Assembly: GCA_030068145.1 (NCBI GenBank) | Contig: JAPJBO010000005.1 | Coordinates: 186,001 to 250,000 of the forward strand | Direction of reading: 5' to 3' | Source: Diplonema papillatum | Lineage: Eukaryota; Euglenozoa; Diplonemea; Diplonemida; Diplonemidae | DNA: 64,000 nucleotides | Part shown: positions 34,577 through 47,130 of the stretch, piece after piece | Position numbering within the stretch: position 1 is the stretch's first letter | Layout of the letters: each line of letters begins with the position of its first letter | Notes under the pieces: model-generated | Told to the model about the DNA's origin: nothing | Database searches by the model: none | The model's input: the letters and a program-made list of their open reading frames with translations, nothing else | Made by a program: the position numbers and the translations under genes

Positions 34577-35330
34577 GTATCGTCTTCCTCCTGTTTTTCT
34601 TTTTTTTTTGAAAGTATGCCAATACTGCAGGGAATAGTTGACTAGACCTCTTGAGTTTGTGCTGACCACGAATAGGGGAGTCGGGAGAACCTACAAAGCC
34701 AAAAGCAGGACCGACCCCCCCGTTCGTGAGAAAAAGCGAAGAATAAAAAAGATCGAAAAGATCCGATGAGGAGGCTGCCAGATGCAAAAGATCAAAGGAG
34801 GTAAATGTGCTGTAGCCCACACGAAACACAGGTGAATCTGGGTTTAGTGGGCGTAAGCGTTCAACAAATTCCCCCCCTCTAGCCTCCTTCGAAGTAAGCA
34901 CAAGGCAGCCCTTCGATTATTTCTTGGTGTATCATGTATTCATGATTGCCCGGGAACATAAAACCGTCATCTACGCCTCTTCAAGAGCATCCTCTCAACT
35001 TTCCGCAATGCGGATTCTTTACTGACTTGAGGTCGTCAAATATTGAGATGATCACGCGTGGCGTTGCGTCAAACGACCCGGTGCCAAGTTATGAGCTACG
35101 AACAGCCGCCTGACAAACCAGGCTACACCGCGGTCCTTTCTGCGGACTCTCAGGTTTCGCGCTGATGTCTGTCTGCATGCATTTGTGTGTCCGTGGCTTG
35201 AAGGACCGAAACACGTCGAAGAACGTGCGCAGAATGGTATTTGTGTCTCCAACACCGCAATGTTTCCGTCAGCGAGGCGAACAAACGTCTTTCGGACACG
35301 ACCCCAGCCACCCAATCCGCTCACGAACAG
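34577..35330. repeat. Intron built from families E, C and D in series
   Basis: Family E 34609-34750, family C 34757-34910 and family D 35085-35230 follow each other. Intron ends are GTATCG and CACGAACAG. Confidence 0.75.
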
Positions 35331-38300
35331 GTACGATTTGCAGGCGTTTTTGACCGACGTCTTGATGCACGTGAAGACGGCGCGCGAGTCCGACGGTCGG
35401 ATCCGAAAGTACAGCCACACGACGACGGAGGCGGCTGGGCTGGAGGGGATAGTGCGGGTGGCGAAGTTCAAGCGGTGCGGGAAGCTGGCCGTCGTCAGCA
35501 CCGACAACACGTGCCTGCTGGTGAACCACACGACGCTCGCGGCCGTGAAGGCGTACCCGGTTGAGCCGCGCCACGGGCGCATCCTCGACGTAGCCGCCAT
35601 GGACGGCCGGCAGTGGGAGCGCCTGGCTTGCTCCACCTCCGACGGCCGCGTCCGTGTGTACCACGCGACGATGACCGCCCTGGTCGACGAGCTGCACCTC
35701 GGAACGTCGCAAACAGTCGTCAACTGGCACGCAGCCCAAGAGCACGCCCCCTTCCTCTGCCTCGGCTCCCGCCAAGGCCGGGTATCACTCGCAGGACTCC
35801 GCGAAACCGGCAGCGACCTGAAGCAACCCGAGAGCTTCACGCCGCACCAATCCGCGGTCACAGCGTCGCTGTTCACCTCCGACGGCGTCCTCGTGACTTC
35901 CGCACTCGAGCCGCGTATTGTCCTCTCAAGCCCGGAAACGCTGCAGACCATATCGGTGCTGGAAGGTCACCGCGGGAGTGTGTTTGCCCTCGGCCATGCA
36001 GCCCTGAGCAATTTCATGGCGTCGTCCGGGCTCGAGCCGCATCCCATCCTTTGGGTGCCGAACTCGTCGAGCTACAAAAGCCTTGTTTTACGCGACGCCG
36101 ACCCGCACGGCGCGCGGATCGTGAAGCTGCACTTCGTCCCGGACACCCCGCAGCTGCTGTCGATGGACCTGAAGGGCTGCGTGAAGGTGTGGGACGTCCG
36201 GACCCTGTCTGTGGTGCAGACCCTCCCGTGCTCGGCCGACCTGGCCAACCACCGGCTGACCCCCGCGAGCCTCGAGCGGTACCACGACTTCGTCGTCGAC
36301 GACGAACGCCGCATTGTGCTCACCTCTGGCGGGCACCGCCCGCCGACAGCGGACGAGCGGCGGACGCGCACGCTGCGCATCCCGCGCGCCCGCGTCGGCG
36401 GCGGCGGCGGCGGCGACCCCGCGCAGCCCGCGCGGGCAGGTGGGCGACCGCCGGCGGCCCGGCACGTGTTCTCGGTGCTCCGGTACCAGGCGATGCCGAA
36501 GTGCACGCACCCGTACACGGCTGAGGCGTACGCCGTCGCGGCCGTCGGGTTCCTGCGCGACCCCCGCAACGGGGCGCGCGCCGCCGCCGCGCCGTGCCCT
36601 GTGTTTTCGGCGGACTCCGGCCGCTTCGACGGCAACTTCTCGTTCGACGAATCGATCGTCGCCCACCGCCCGCCGGATCCTCTGTTTTCCCAGCAGAACA
36701 ACCGCCAGGAGGATGCCCTTCGCCGTGAAAAGAGCGGTTCTCGATCACCGGGAGACGCGGAGACAACGCACGGCGGGAACATCGAAGCCATCGTAACCTG
36801 CGCGGGCCGGCGTGTGACCCTGTGGGATCCCCGCAACGGAGACCGTGTCCGGGTTGTCTGCACGTGCCCGGAGGAAATCGTGCAGTTCGCCGCCGAGGCG
36901 CCGGCGGAGCGGTGGATCCTCGTCGGGCTCTCGGACCACACCATCGTCGCGTACACCCTCCCCGCTGGCGTGCCGACGGCGAGGCTGCGCGCGCACCGTG
37001 CGCCGATCACGGCGATCGTGCACCTCCGCGGCCTCGACCAGTTCGTCTCCACCGACGCGTCCGGCCTCGCCACCGTCATGGACCTTCCGCCCGCCGCCAC
37101 GAGTAGCCCATCGTTGGACCGCCTCTGCGAGCCGGCGCACGCGAGACTGCCGGCAGCCCTAGGGGAGCCTGGGGCAGAGGCGTGCGTCGCCGCATACGAC
37201 GAAGCGTCGGCGGTGCTGCTGCTGGGGCAGAAGGGCAACGGCGTGTGCGTCTGGACGTGGGAGCGGCGGCCGCCAGCCACCGACGAGGCGCGCCTCGAGC
37301 AGCTGCGGGCGGGGCGGCGGCGGGATCCGGTGGTGTGGTCCGTGCTGGGCAGGTGTGCTGGATCTCCGGCGGCGGGCGTCGTGCAGAGCTTCGCGTTCGT
37401 GGGCGAGTCGCTGTTCGTTGCGGCCGACAGCCTCGGCGGGCTGCACCTCTGGGACACCGCCGGGGCGCTCGTGATGCGCTGGGTGCACCACAGCGCGCGG
37501 GCCCGCTACACGCCGTTTGCGACGGGCGCCGTCTTCGAACCCCGCCACCGCTTCCTCTACGTCTGCGACAGCCACGGCCTCGCCAGCGCCTACGACCTCT
37601 CCGCCTGCCTCGCCTACGCCCGGAGCCGCCGGGAAACCCGCAGCACAGCCCGAACAGAGCCTCCCACCTCTCCCGATGGGTATTCACCGTCGAGCAAGGG
37701 GTCTGCTGGAGAGAACCCGCAACGTCGCTTTGCAACGGCGGCGGACGGGGTGCTCTGGTACAAGCCGATGCCGTTTTTGCGAACGCCGGGAGAAGATGCG
37801 ACGGAGGAGCTGCCGAGGGCGTGTGGCGGGCGGCCGCGGGCGCCGCCGCTGGTGTGCCGGTGGCGGGCGCACGCGAAGGCGGCGACGGCGGTCCACCTGC
37901 TCGACGGGCCTGTCGTGTGCCTGGTGACGGCCGGCGCCGACTGCAACGTGTGCTTCTGGAGCCTCTGGGGCCGCGGGGTCGGCCGGCTCGTGCGCCGGCG
38001 GCGCCGCGCGCCCGACAAGCGGGCGCACTCCCCCTTCGCGTTCCTGCCCTCTGCGCCGGAGGACACCCACGCCCGGCTGCTCCGCGCGCCGGAGACCTAC
38101 CCGTTCTCCCCGCCGCCCGAGATGCTGAAGCGCGCGCCGCCGTCGCCGAAGCCGGCAGCGGACTCACTCGCAGCGCCCCTCCCGCCTAAAACCCTGGTCG
38201 AGCGCCTTCCCTTCACCTCGGGGCCCCTGGCCGGGCATCTCGAAGGGCTGCTCTACCCGGTAGTCGGCGACCCAGCGGAACCGGCGGCCCCGCCTGCCGT

Positions 38301-40122
38301 CCAACCAGCCGCGCAGCAGCACGACGACGCCGATGCGCACCCGTCGTTGGGTGCCGCGATGCCGCGGCGGGGGTCCGGTGGAAAAGGCAAACAGCAGACC
38401 CGGGTGACGTTCGCTTCGGGTCGCTCGTCCGAGGGGGCGGCTCCGTCGGGTGAGGGCCTGGTTTGGGGGCAGGGCATCCTGTTCGAATGCGGGGAGCAGT
38501 GGGCGTCGGAACCAACCGACGATCAAATGAACGATCAAACAAATGACCGAGCAAACGACACTCAAACAAACGGCAACGCCGACACGCAAACCGACGGGTT
38601 TCCGTGCGGCGGCGGAGAGGGTTGCGAGGAAGGGCGTTTTCCCACAGTTCCGTACGACGACGTGCCGCCGCCGTGGGGGCCTGCCGCGTTCGGCCCGGAC
38701 TTCGGGATCGCGGCGGCGTACGATTTGCACTACAAGGAGCTTCCGCCGGCGGACGCCGTGGCGAGCAACGACGACGCCTCGGAACCGCCGGATTGCGCGG
38801 GGGCGATGCGGCGAGCCGCCAAGCGGGGCTCCACCGCGCCGCGGCCCGCCGCCGGCACGCTGCCGAAGGCCCGCTTCCGCCGCCGGAAGGACCCCCGCGG
38901 GGCGGCGGGGGGTGCCTCGCTGCCGTTGGCGGCAGCGAGGGCTGAAGCGGAGAAGCCGCCCTGCGGCGTCGGGGCCGTCGCGGCGGTGGCTGCTGCGGTG
39001 GCGGTTGCGGCGGGGGCGAGTCCTGGCACCTGGCAGGAGGCGCGGGAGGGCTGCTGCGCCGCGGCGCTCGCCTCGTTTTCCGAGGGCCCCGCCGCCGGCT
39101 GGCGGCGGACCGAGCGGCCGCCGTCCCTGCGCCGGCTCGCCTCGACCACGCCGGTGTGGGCGCGCGACGACAGCGCGGCCCTGCGCGCCCACCTCCGGGC
39201 CATGGGCAAGGAGGACTACGTCTTCAGCCGCCCCCCGTCCCCCGCGCCCGTCCGCTCCCCGCCGCACGGCGAGCCTTCCTATCTCCTCCTCGCCCCAGAG
39301 CCGTTGCCGGAACCCGGCCGTGTGCTCTCCCAGTTATACTGCGGGAATCGGACGTCAAATCCGGATCAAGCCAACACAGCCACCAGTAAACCAGGAGGAG
39401 GAGGGTGTGGGGTACTCGAGAAGCAAACTGACGGTCGGCAAGACAAGGACGGGGTCCTCCGTTTCGCAACCACTGCCGAGGTGTCCGTGCGGCACGATGT
39501 CGCCCCCGGCGTCCAGCACAACTGCGGCATCCCCTCTGCTAGCAAGCAAGGTCATGTCGATACTTCGAAACCCGCGGCCTGCGGGTTGGCGGGGGTGGCC
39601 CGGTCGAAAGGGGGTTGGCCCGAGTACGTCGCGTCGTCGCCGAATCTCTTCACTCGCGCCGCCGCTCGAATTCAGCCGACGGCTGGTTTCGGGCGAGAGC
39701 AGCCGGGCTGCCGGGTGCAGGACGCGGGTCCCGCGCTGGCGGCGGCGTGGCAGCCGAGTGCGCGGGTGTCCAGCCGATCGCGCCACCCGCACCGGCTGCT
39801 GCCTCCGTTCTTGCCCGCTTCCCTCACGGCCCTCGCCGCGGCGGCCGCCGTTGCGGCGGCCGCGTGGTCGGACGTGGCGCGGGAGCAAGGAGCGAGCCGC
39901 GCCGCGGCCGTTGCCGCCGCCCGGCAGCGTGAGCGCGAAGCTAATTGGCTTCGGTGCCTTGCCGCTTCCGCGCCGTCCCCCAACGACATGTCGGATCCCT
40001 CTGTACGATTCGCTGAGACATGGCTGACGGGAACACGCGAACGAAGAAATAGTCCGCCTCTCCAGCGACCTGCGGTGGCGCCTTGCATTCTGAGCCCTGG
40101 ATCCACCACCGAGCCTGTTTGA
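35331..40122 (+). CDS. EF-hand/WD40 protein, WD40 exon (large)
   Basis: This long GC-rich exon continues the EF-hand helix (YDLQAFLTDVLMHV) and then encodes WD40-type blades, e.g. GCVKVWDVRTLSVVQTL, SVLEGHRGSVFALGH and ADCNVCFWSLWG. Two or more beta-propellers are likely, since blades run from about 35430 to 38000. Loops carry large insertions (R/G-rich near 36400, disordered P/A-rich from 38050 on). With earlier exons the protein would be about 1842 residues. EF-hand plus double WD40 is the architecture of WDR49, WDR64, EFCAB8 and insect WDY, a family tied to cilia and sperm; a flagellar role is inference. The final ~30 codons before TGA 40120-40122 have less GC bias and may not be coding. 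Confidence 0.8.
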
Positions 40123-41145
40123 ACAGCGGCAGCATAAGTGACATGCGCCGTTGACTTGTCCCCCAATTGTGCGCATGGACAGGATTGGACATTATGCATT
40201 GCCTCCAACGTGCGAAGCACGTGTCGAGGCTATTTCGCTGCCTTGGCGGCTCTTGCGTGGTGGCGAAGTTTGCTCCACTAGAGAAATGCTGCCGGTCCAT
40301 TATCTCCTGTTACATCGTGAAGACAGCGCCAGGCAAGTTAATGCAGCTCAAGGGGAATAGGGATCTACCCGATAGACCGTAGCAAGGTGAAGCCCCGTCT
40401 TAGACAGCGGCAGGCAATGCGACGCAGTGAGTTTCATTCGAACGACCTGTTTTTCCAAAAAAAAAAAAAAACAGTCCATGCCTTGAACTGTGAACCTTAG
40501 TAGTTTCTCCACCTCCGTCCGGCTGACCAGGGGCCCCTCGTTTTCCTAGCTGAGTGCCGGTCGCACCTAGCCCTGTTTGACACATTTTACACCGCGCTGC
40601 CCCCGGCCTGTTCTCGGCCCCGCGATCTCGTCTCCTCCCTTCTCCGCATTTTTTCCTCGCCCGCAAACCCGCGCGATTGCCACAACGGAAACGTGGGGTT
40701 CGTCCCAACCCTGTCACTCGTATTTCTTCAGTACAAGCTGATGACGTCGCGCCCGCATTGGCCCTGTGAGCCGCTTCCGTACCCGAAGTTGCGGACCCTT
40801 GTCAAGGCGAAGTAGTTGCAATCATTGATTATCATCACATCTCATCACATCCAATCCTTTTCTAAACAGATAGCCGGAAGGCTCAGACTTGTTTAAAGCT
40901 TCACTGCAGTTTGCGTGCAGCCCAGGACACGGAACATCGCAGACCCGAATCTAGTACTCATCCCGAGTCAGCGCAGACCGAAGTCGAACTGATTCAGTCA
41001 TGGCGGTGTTTGCTTGGGCGAAACGTTCAACACAAAGGACCCACTTTGTAGTTGTATCGTTTCTCCCTCCTCTAGCCTCCGTCGAGATAATGATACGCAC
41101 ACAAGGCAGCCCCTCGAACGCTTCGTTTGTGGATGCGTCAGTGCA
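40123..41145. other. Spacer between WD40 and TERT genes
   Basis: No gene is supported. It contains an A15 run (40456), a short TCATCACATC direct repeat (40832-40850) and a family C copy (41012-41125) just upstream of the probable TERT leader acceptor (TCAGTGCAG, ending 41145). Confidence 0.5.
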
Positions 41146-41228
41146 GAGGTTTTTTGATAAGAATTTCGCAAGGACGAAGCTCCTGACCGAAGAAGGAAGG
41201 CGTGAGGCGAACGAGGAAGCCAACCAGG

Positions 41229-41980
41229 ATGGGGGTGGAACCGCGGGGCTCGCCGGGGAAGCACGCGCGAAAATGGCGGCGCGAGCGGGCGGCGGCGGTC
41301 GGCGGCCGCATGCCGCGCGCCGGCGCCGCAGCGCACCCGTGCGCAGCCCAGGGGTACATGTGCAGCCCGGGGGCCCCCGGCGTCGGCTGCCGGTGGCTGC
41401 ACATCGACGCGAGGGTCTGCTGGCGGTGGCTCGAGGGCTCGTGCAAGCAGAGCGGCTGCGCGCGGAGCCACTGCCTCTCGCCCGGCCTCCGCGACCGCCG
41501 CCGGCGCAAGCGCAAGCCGACCCCGTCGACCCTGCGCGGCACGCAGCGGAGCCTCACCAAGGGCCTCGGCGGCTTCTGTGCGCCGGACCTTCCCGGGTGG
41601 ATGCCGCCGCCGCACGCCTTCGCCCTGCCCGTCACTGCGCTGGTCGTTGAAAACAGCCAGCGGCCGTCCGTCGCGCTCGACGCCGAAAAAGACCTCAATT
41701 TCTGGTCCGCCGTCTCCCCGTTGGAGCTCGCCGCCCGCTCGTCGTCGGGGGGAGGCGTGGGAGACGGGGCGCGGGCCATCGCCGGCTGGCTTTTTTTCGG
41801 GGAAAGGGTCACCGAAGCTGACCTCGCGGGCGCCGCGCCGCAAGCGGCGGCACCGCCGCCTGCCGCTACCCGATTCTCGGGCGAACCGTGGGCGGTGCGG
41901 GCCGCGGAGCTTGTACGGGCGTCGGTGCGCGTGTTCGCCGCCGCCGACTTCGCGGGCGCCGCGCGCGACGTCCCGCGGCG
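41229..41980 (+). CDS. TERT: Telomerase reverse transcriptase, exon 1 (CCCH fingers)
   Basis: ATG 41229 is the first ATG after the probable acceptor at about 41146 and is in frame. The exon encodes an Arg-rich start, then two CCCH-type zinc fingers: C38-x6-C45-x8-C54-x3-H58 and C64-x7-C72-x4-C77-x3-H81. A basic stretch (DRRRRKRK) follows, then a domain with WMPPPHAFALPVTALVVEN and WAVRAAELVRASVRVFAAADF, which I do not recognise. It ends at donor GTAGCC (41981) in phase 2, matching exon 2. CCCH fingers are not part of known TERT proteins to my knowledge. The link to exon 2 rests on phase, the 100-nt GT-AG intron and absence of another start. Confidence 0.65.
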
Positions 41981-42080
41981 GTAGCCAGCTCGGGCGGTAC
42001 CAGCTCGGCGGGGGCGGGAAGCGGGCTGCTGGGGGAGGAAGAGGAGGGGGAGGAGCTTTTTCGCCGGCGGGCGCGGGCAG

Positions 42081-45000
42081 TTTGAAGCAGACAGCGGGAA
42101 CCGCTGACACTCCGCTCGCGGAGGCGGCGGGACCGACACCACCAAGCGGGGGCTGCGGCCCGCCTGCAACCGAGGCGCGAGAAAAGCTCGCAACGGCAGC
42201 CGCAGCGATCGCCCAGCCCGCTTCGAAAAAGCAAGCGGCAGCGGCACCCGCCGCCGCCTCCACGTCGGCGCGGGCAGGAGAGGCCCCCCCGAGCGACGGT
42301 TGCGACACGCCTGCGCCCGGGGCGCGAGGAAAGCCCGCAACGGCAGCCGCAACGAGCGGCCAACCCAGCGACGAAGCGAGCGACGGCCTCCTTTCGGACG
42401 CTCGCCCGCCCGGCAGCCCCACGGCGCCGCCGCTGGGCTGGGCTCGGGAGACGCGGGCAAGGGAGGAATCTCCCGCCGCCTCGCCAGTGGGGACCCCGCG
42501 CTACGCACCGCCGCCGGCTGGCTTGGCGGAAAACGAGAACGCCGGGCTGCTGGCCGCGAAGGCGTGCCCGACTGTTTACGTGATGCGGTTCCTGTCGCGG
42601 GTGCTGCCGGGGCTGGTCGAGGGTTGGTTCGGCGTGCTGGGGAGTCGGCAGTTCGAGCACAATGTGGGCACCCTGCACGACTACCTCGCGCAGGTGGCGC
42701 AAGGAACAACCAGCGACGTGGTGCCCTCGGCCCCGTACGTGCTCAAGCTGAAGCCGTCCGGGCTCCCGTGGCTGCCGCGGGTGACGGACTGCCCGCACCA
42801 GCAGGCGCTGGGGAAGCGGCTGCTGGGCCGCGTGTTCCACTTTTTCGCCGCGCACGTCGCGGCGCCGCTGGCCCGGCGTTTCTTCCCGGGGCAGCGGCGG
42901 GACACCAACATGGTCGCCCACTACCACCACACGGTTTGGCGGCCGCTCTGGAAGCTCTTCCTCCGCGAGACGCCTGGATACGCCACGGCGTTCCCCTACG
43001 TGCCGGTCCCCCTGCCCTTGGAGATCACCCGCCTGTGCGCGATCCTCTCCGAAGCGGACGCGCCGGTCGCCGAAAACCTGCCGGCCCTGCACCTGTCCCT
43101 GCAGCGGGTCACTAACCAGGCCAACCTCGACGGAACCCTGCACCACCACGCCCGCGGCATTCTCCGCGCGCTCAGCGCCAAGGGCGCGGGGTTCACCGCC
43201 GGAGACGCGCGAGCCGCCCTCCAGAAGATCCTGCAAGGTGCCCTGCACCTGGACGGCGCGGCGTCGCCGCCGGTGCAGCTGGCCTTCCGATCTGGGCACG
43301 TGCTCGGGGTGCAGCCCGAAGCCCCGGCGGATGTGCCGCAGAGGTCGTCCGAGCAGGACTTCTACTCCGCGGCCGGCGGTTGTGCGCGGGAGCAGGGGGG
43401 GGTGCTGCCTTCGTCGTGCGCCGGCGGGGGTCCTCAGACGTTGTGCGAGGGGGCCTTGGCCTCCGGCGAAAAGCTTGCCGGCAGGAAGCGTGTTCGCGAC
43501 GGGGCGGACGACAGGGGCGGGCCGCCACAACGATCAGCGAACGCGAGCCCTCACGGCTCGTGCGATGGGGCATCAGCTTCCGCTGGAAGGTTTACTCGGC
43601 AGAAGCGTGCTCGCGACGAGCCGGACGATACGGCCGGGCTGCCACAACGATCAGCGGACGCGAGTCCCCACGAGTCGTGCGATGGCGGATCAGCTTCCGC
43701 TAACAGGTTCACTCGGACGAAGCGTTTGCGCACTGAACGAAATAGCATGGCTGTGCCGCCATCCTGCGACGGGCCGCAACATTCGGCTGACGCAAAAACT
43801 CACAATTCATTCACTTCCAGCCAAGACTCCTGCGGGTGGGTTGAAAGCTTGGTCGGAACCAAGCGCGGCAGGGAGGCCTATCAGGTAGCTGGACATCCGA
43901 CCTGCACGGAGGACGGTGAGCCCTATCCATCCGCAGACGAATCGTCAAAGGAGGCCTCCACGATTCTCGACCGAAGCAGAAGCACCAGACTCCCGCGCGG
44001 TGAGGTTGCCAGCGGAGCTGCAGCGGAAGAAGCTGCTCCTCCCCTCAAGAAGAAGAAAAAGATGGTGGACACGAGCCAAGGCCACGCCGACGACGACACC
44101 AGCTGCTCTGACGACCTGAGGCAGCGCGAGCCGTTGTCGCGCGAACGCTCTGTACCACCGTCACTCTCTGTGTCGTACACGAACGTCTCATCGGACCCTT
44201 CGAGCGCCCTTCCCACTCCGCAGCCCGGCCACCACCCGTTCATCGAGTTCCCGCGCACCCTCTCCTCCACCGCAGACCCCACGCAGCGCCACCGGCAGGG
44301 CCCCGGGCCCATGCAGCTCCACGTGAAGAAGTCCGCCACCCCCCGCTGGGCGCGCGTCATCTGGAAGTGCGGCGTGTCGAGCATCTGCGTCCGGCTAGCT
44401 GATCCGTCGCCCACGCCGTCCCCCGACACACTAGGTCCCGGCGCCCCCTGCAGGCCGGCGTTCAAGCGCTGGAACCACCTCCGCGCCCGGCTGGTGACGC
44501 AACGCGTCGATTTCCGGCGCCCGACGCACGGCGCGGTCGGCAGCGCTCTGAACAAGCTCAAGCCTTGGATCAAGAAATTCGCGAAGGACCGCAGGGCGAC
44601 CATCTGCCTGCCAGGCGCCCGGCCGGCGCTTGACCAGCACGTCGTCGCAGAGGTCCCGCTTGACTTCAATTCGCGGGCCGTCGAGCTGATGCGGGGGTGC
44701 ACCGCGTACCAGATGATCGACACGAAGCTGTCGCTGGGGGACGGGCTGCGGATGCTGAAGAGCTGCCTGCCGGCGGTGGCGGCGGAGGGCGGGTTTTTTT
44801 TGGGGCACACCGACGCGTCGCAGGCGTACGACGCAATCACGCACCCCGCCGCCGAGGAGGTGGTGAGGGAGTTGGGGTGCGGAAACGCGGAGAGAACGGC
44901 GGAGCTCGTGCGGTTGCTGAAAGGGGTCCTGGGGTCCAGGACGACCGGGGTTCCGCAGGGGTGGGTGCTTTCGGAAGTGGTGTGCGACCGCGTCCAGCAG

Positions 45001-46104
45001 GCACGCGTTCGCTCCGCCGCGCGCTTCGGCGAAGCCAGCACGTTCCCGCCGTTCTTCTGCCGGCTCGCGGACGACGTCCTCGTCATCACGACCACCCAGA
45101 CGCACCTCGACATCCTGCTCGCCGCCCTCACCCGCCCCGACTACCTCCGGGGCATCATCCCCAACGTCCTCAAACAAACCACCGCGACCCCGTTCCTCCC
45201 CCACAGCAAGGTCGTCTTCAACGGCCTCTGCATCACGCCGCAGCTCGAAGTGTTCCCGGACGTGTTCAAGTACGCCCGGCTCCCCCTGTGGAAGCGCGTC
45301 TCCGCCTTCGCCCTGCCGCACGTGCCGAGCTACCACGAGTCCCGCCACGAGATAGCCGAAGCCCTCCGGAAGGGCGAGCCGGTGCCGCCGTCCTTCGCGG
45401 AGCTCGCCCTCGTGGAGAACAGGCAAAGGAGGGAGACGCGGCAGGCGGCCGGCGCTTCGAACCCGAAGAACCGCCTGGTCGACGTCGCGCTGATGTTCGC
45501 GAAGGCGAACTTGACCCGGCTGGCGTTCGATTCCGCGTTGAACTCGCTTCCCCGGCTGTACCGCTCGGTGCACGCGGTGTTCTGCGTGGGGTGGATGGCG
45601 TTTTTCGCGGCGGCCGGCAAGCTGCTGCACCGGCCCGAGTCCAGCGGCGCGGCCTGCATCGCCGCGGCCGAGCGGGCGGTGCTGCGGCTGGAGGCTCTGG
45701 TGGCGTCTGTCGCCGGGCAGGGGATCGTGGCGCGGCTCGACGTGACGAGGAGGGCGCGGAAGGCGCCGAAGCCCGGGGGCGAGAGGCCGGCGGCCGCCTT
45801 CGCGGGCTGCCTGGCGCACCTGCACGCGCACGCGCGCGCCGCGGTCGCGCACGCGGCCCTCGCGGCCGCGCCGGTCGGCCACCACTTCCACGGGGTCGCC
45901 GCCGCGCTGCAGACGCTGTTCTCCGCGCCGCAGCCGCGGGCCTGCGTGTGCCGGCCGTGCCTGTTCGCCGCCAAGCGCAGCGGCTGGGACCTCCTCGTCC
46001 GCGCGGGGCTCGAAAACTGGGCCGCGCCGCAGGGCGGGTTCAGGGATGAGTTCGTCCGCCACGCATCGACGGCTGCTACGGGATCCACCCCGCAGTCTGA
46101 CTAG
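42081..46104 (+). CDS. TERT: Telomerase reverse transcriptase, exon 2 (catalytic)
   Basis: TERT extends chromosome ends by copying an RNA template. After a disordered A/P-rich region (to about 42500) and a conserved-looking block (LPRVTDCPHQQALGKRLLGRVFHF), a long variable linker precedes the polymerase. Motif A is HTDASQAYD (first Asp codon 44812, residue 1162); motif B is GVPQGWVLSEVVC (from 44947); motif C is CRLADDVLVIT (the two Asp codons at 45070 and 45073, residues 1248 and 1249). Motif E and the following FNGLCITPQLEVFPDVFKYAR match the TERT-specific [22 protein letters not shown] pattern. The C-terminal extension contains LAFDSALNSLPRLYRSVHAVF, comparable to LQVNSLQTVCTNIYKIL. All three catalytic aspartates are present. 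The protein is 1591 residues, longer than usual TERT. Motifs T, 1 and 2 could not be assigned confidently. Confidence 0.85.
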
Positions 46105-47130
46105 CATTGCTTGCACGTCATCCTGCACGCTTTACAGTTTTGTACTGGGATATTTTGAGTACATGAGCCACACTAAGTTAGCATGCACTTGCTCACGGGA
46201 TGGGTTACTCTTTGACGTCATCGTCGCCTGCCACTCTGAACTCGCTGCCCTGGCTGTACCGCTCGGTGCACGCCTTGGGTGGATGGCGTTTTTTGCGGCG
46301 GCCGGCAAGCTGCTACACCGGCCTGAGTCGGCTGGTGGCTCTGGTGGCGTCCGCCGCGCCGGGCAGGGGATCGTGGCGCGGCTCGACGCGGCGTGGAAGG
46401 CGCCGAAGCCCGCGGGCGAGCGGCCGGCGGCTGCCTTCGCGGGCTGCCTGGCGCACCTGCACGCGCACGCTCGGTGCACGCGGTGTTCTGCGTGGGGTGG
46501 ATGGCGTTTTTCGCGGCGGCCGGCAAGCTGCTGCACCGGCCCGAGTCCAGCGGCGCGGCCTGCATCGCCGCGGCCGAGCGGGCGGTGCTGCGGCTGGAGG
46601 CTCTGGTGGCGTCTGTCGCCGGGCAGGGGATCGTGGCGCGGCTCGACGTGACGAGGAAGGCGCGGAAGGCGCCGAAGCCCGGGGGCGAGAGGCCGGCGGC
46701 CGCCTTCGCGGGCTGCCTGGCGCACCTGCACGCGCACGCCCGCGCCGCGGTTGCGCACGCGGCCCTCGCGGCCGCGCCGGTCGGGCACCACTGCCACGGG
46801 GTCGCCGCCGCGCTGCAGACGCTGTTCTCCGCGCCGCAGCCGCGGGCCTGCGTGTGCCGGCCGTGCCTGTTCGCCGCCAAGCGCAGCGGCTGGGACCTCC
46901 TCGTCCGCGCGGGGCTTGAAAACTGGGCCGCGCCGCAGGGCGGGTTCAGGGATGAGTTCGTCCGCCGCGCATCGACGGCCGCCACCCCGCAGTCTGAATA
47001 ACACTTGAACGTCGTCCTTCACACTCTATTCGTACGCCTCGGCGAGCACACAAATCTTTTGAGTACATAGACCCATGGATTAGCATGCATTTTCTCACGG
47101 GCTAGGGTACTTTATGATGCCATCGTCGCC
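46105..47130 (+). pseudogene. Two partial tandem copies of the TERT 3' end
   Basis: 46222-46470 is a diverged, frameshifted copy of 45539-45835. It is joined abruptly to 46471-47001, a nearly identical copy of 45568-46104 that keeps the frame to a stop. The 3' flanks after each stop also match (TTTTGAGTACAT, TTAGCATGCA, TCTCACGGG, CATCGTCGCCTGCCA), so the duplicated unit includes the gene's downstream region. No start or catalytic motif is present. Confidence 0.9.

Noticed and set aside
36072..39267. Minus-strand ORFs of several hundred codons in the WD40 exon
   Set aside because: GC-rich codons lack stops in the antisense frame. Their translations are compositionally odd, and the plus frame has clear WD40 blades.
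44431..46128. 565-codon minus-strand ORF over the TERT catalytic region
   Set aside because: It is antisense to conserved polymerase motifs and has no motif of its own.
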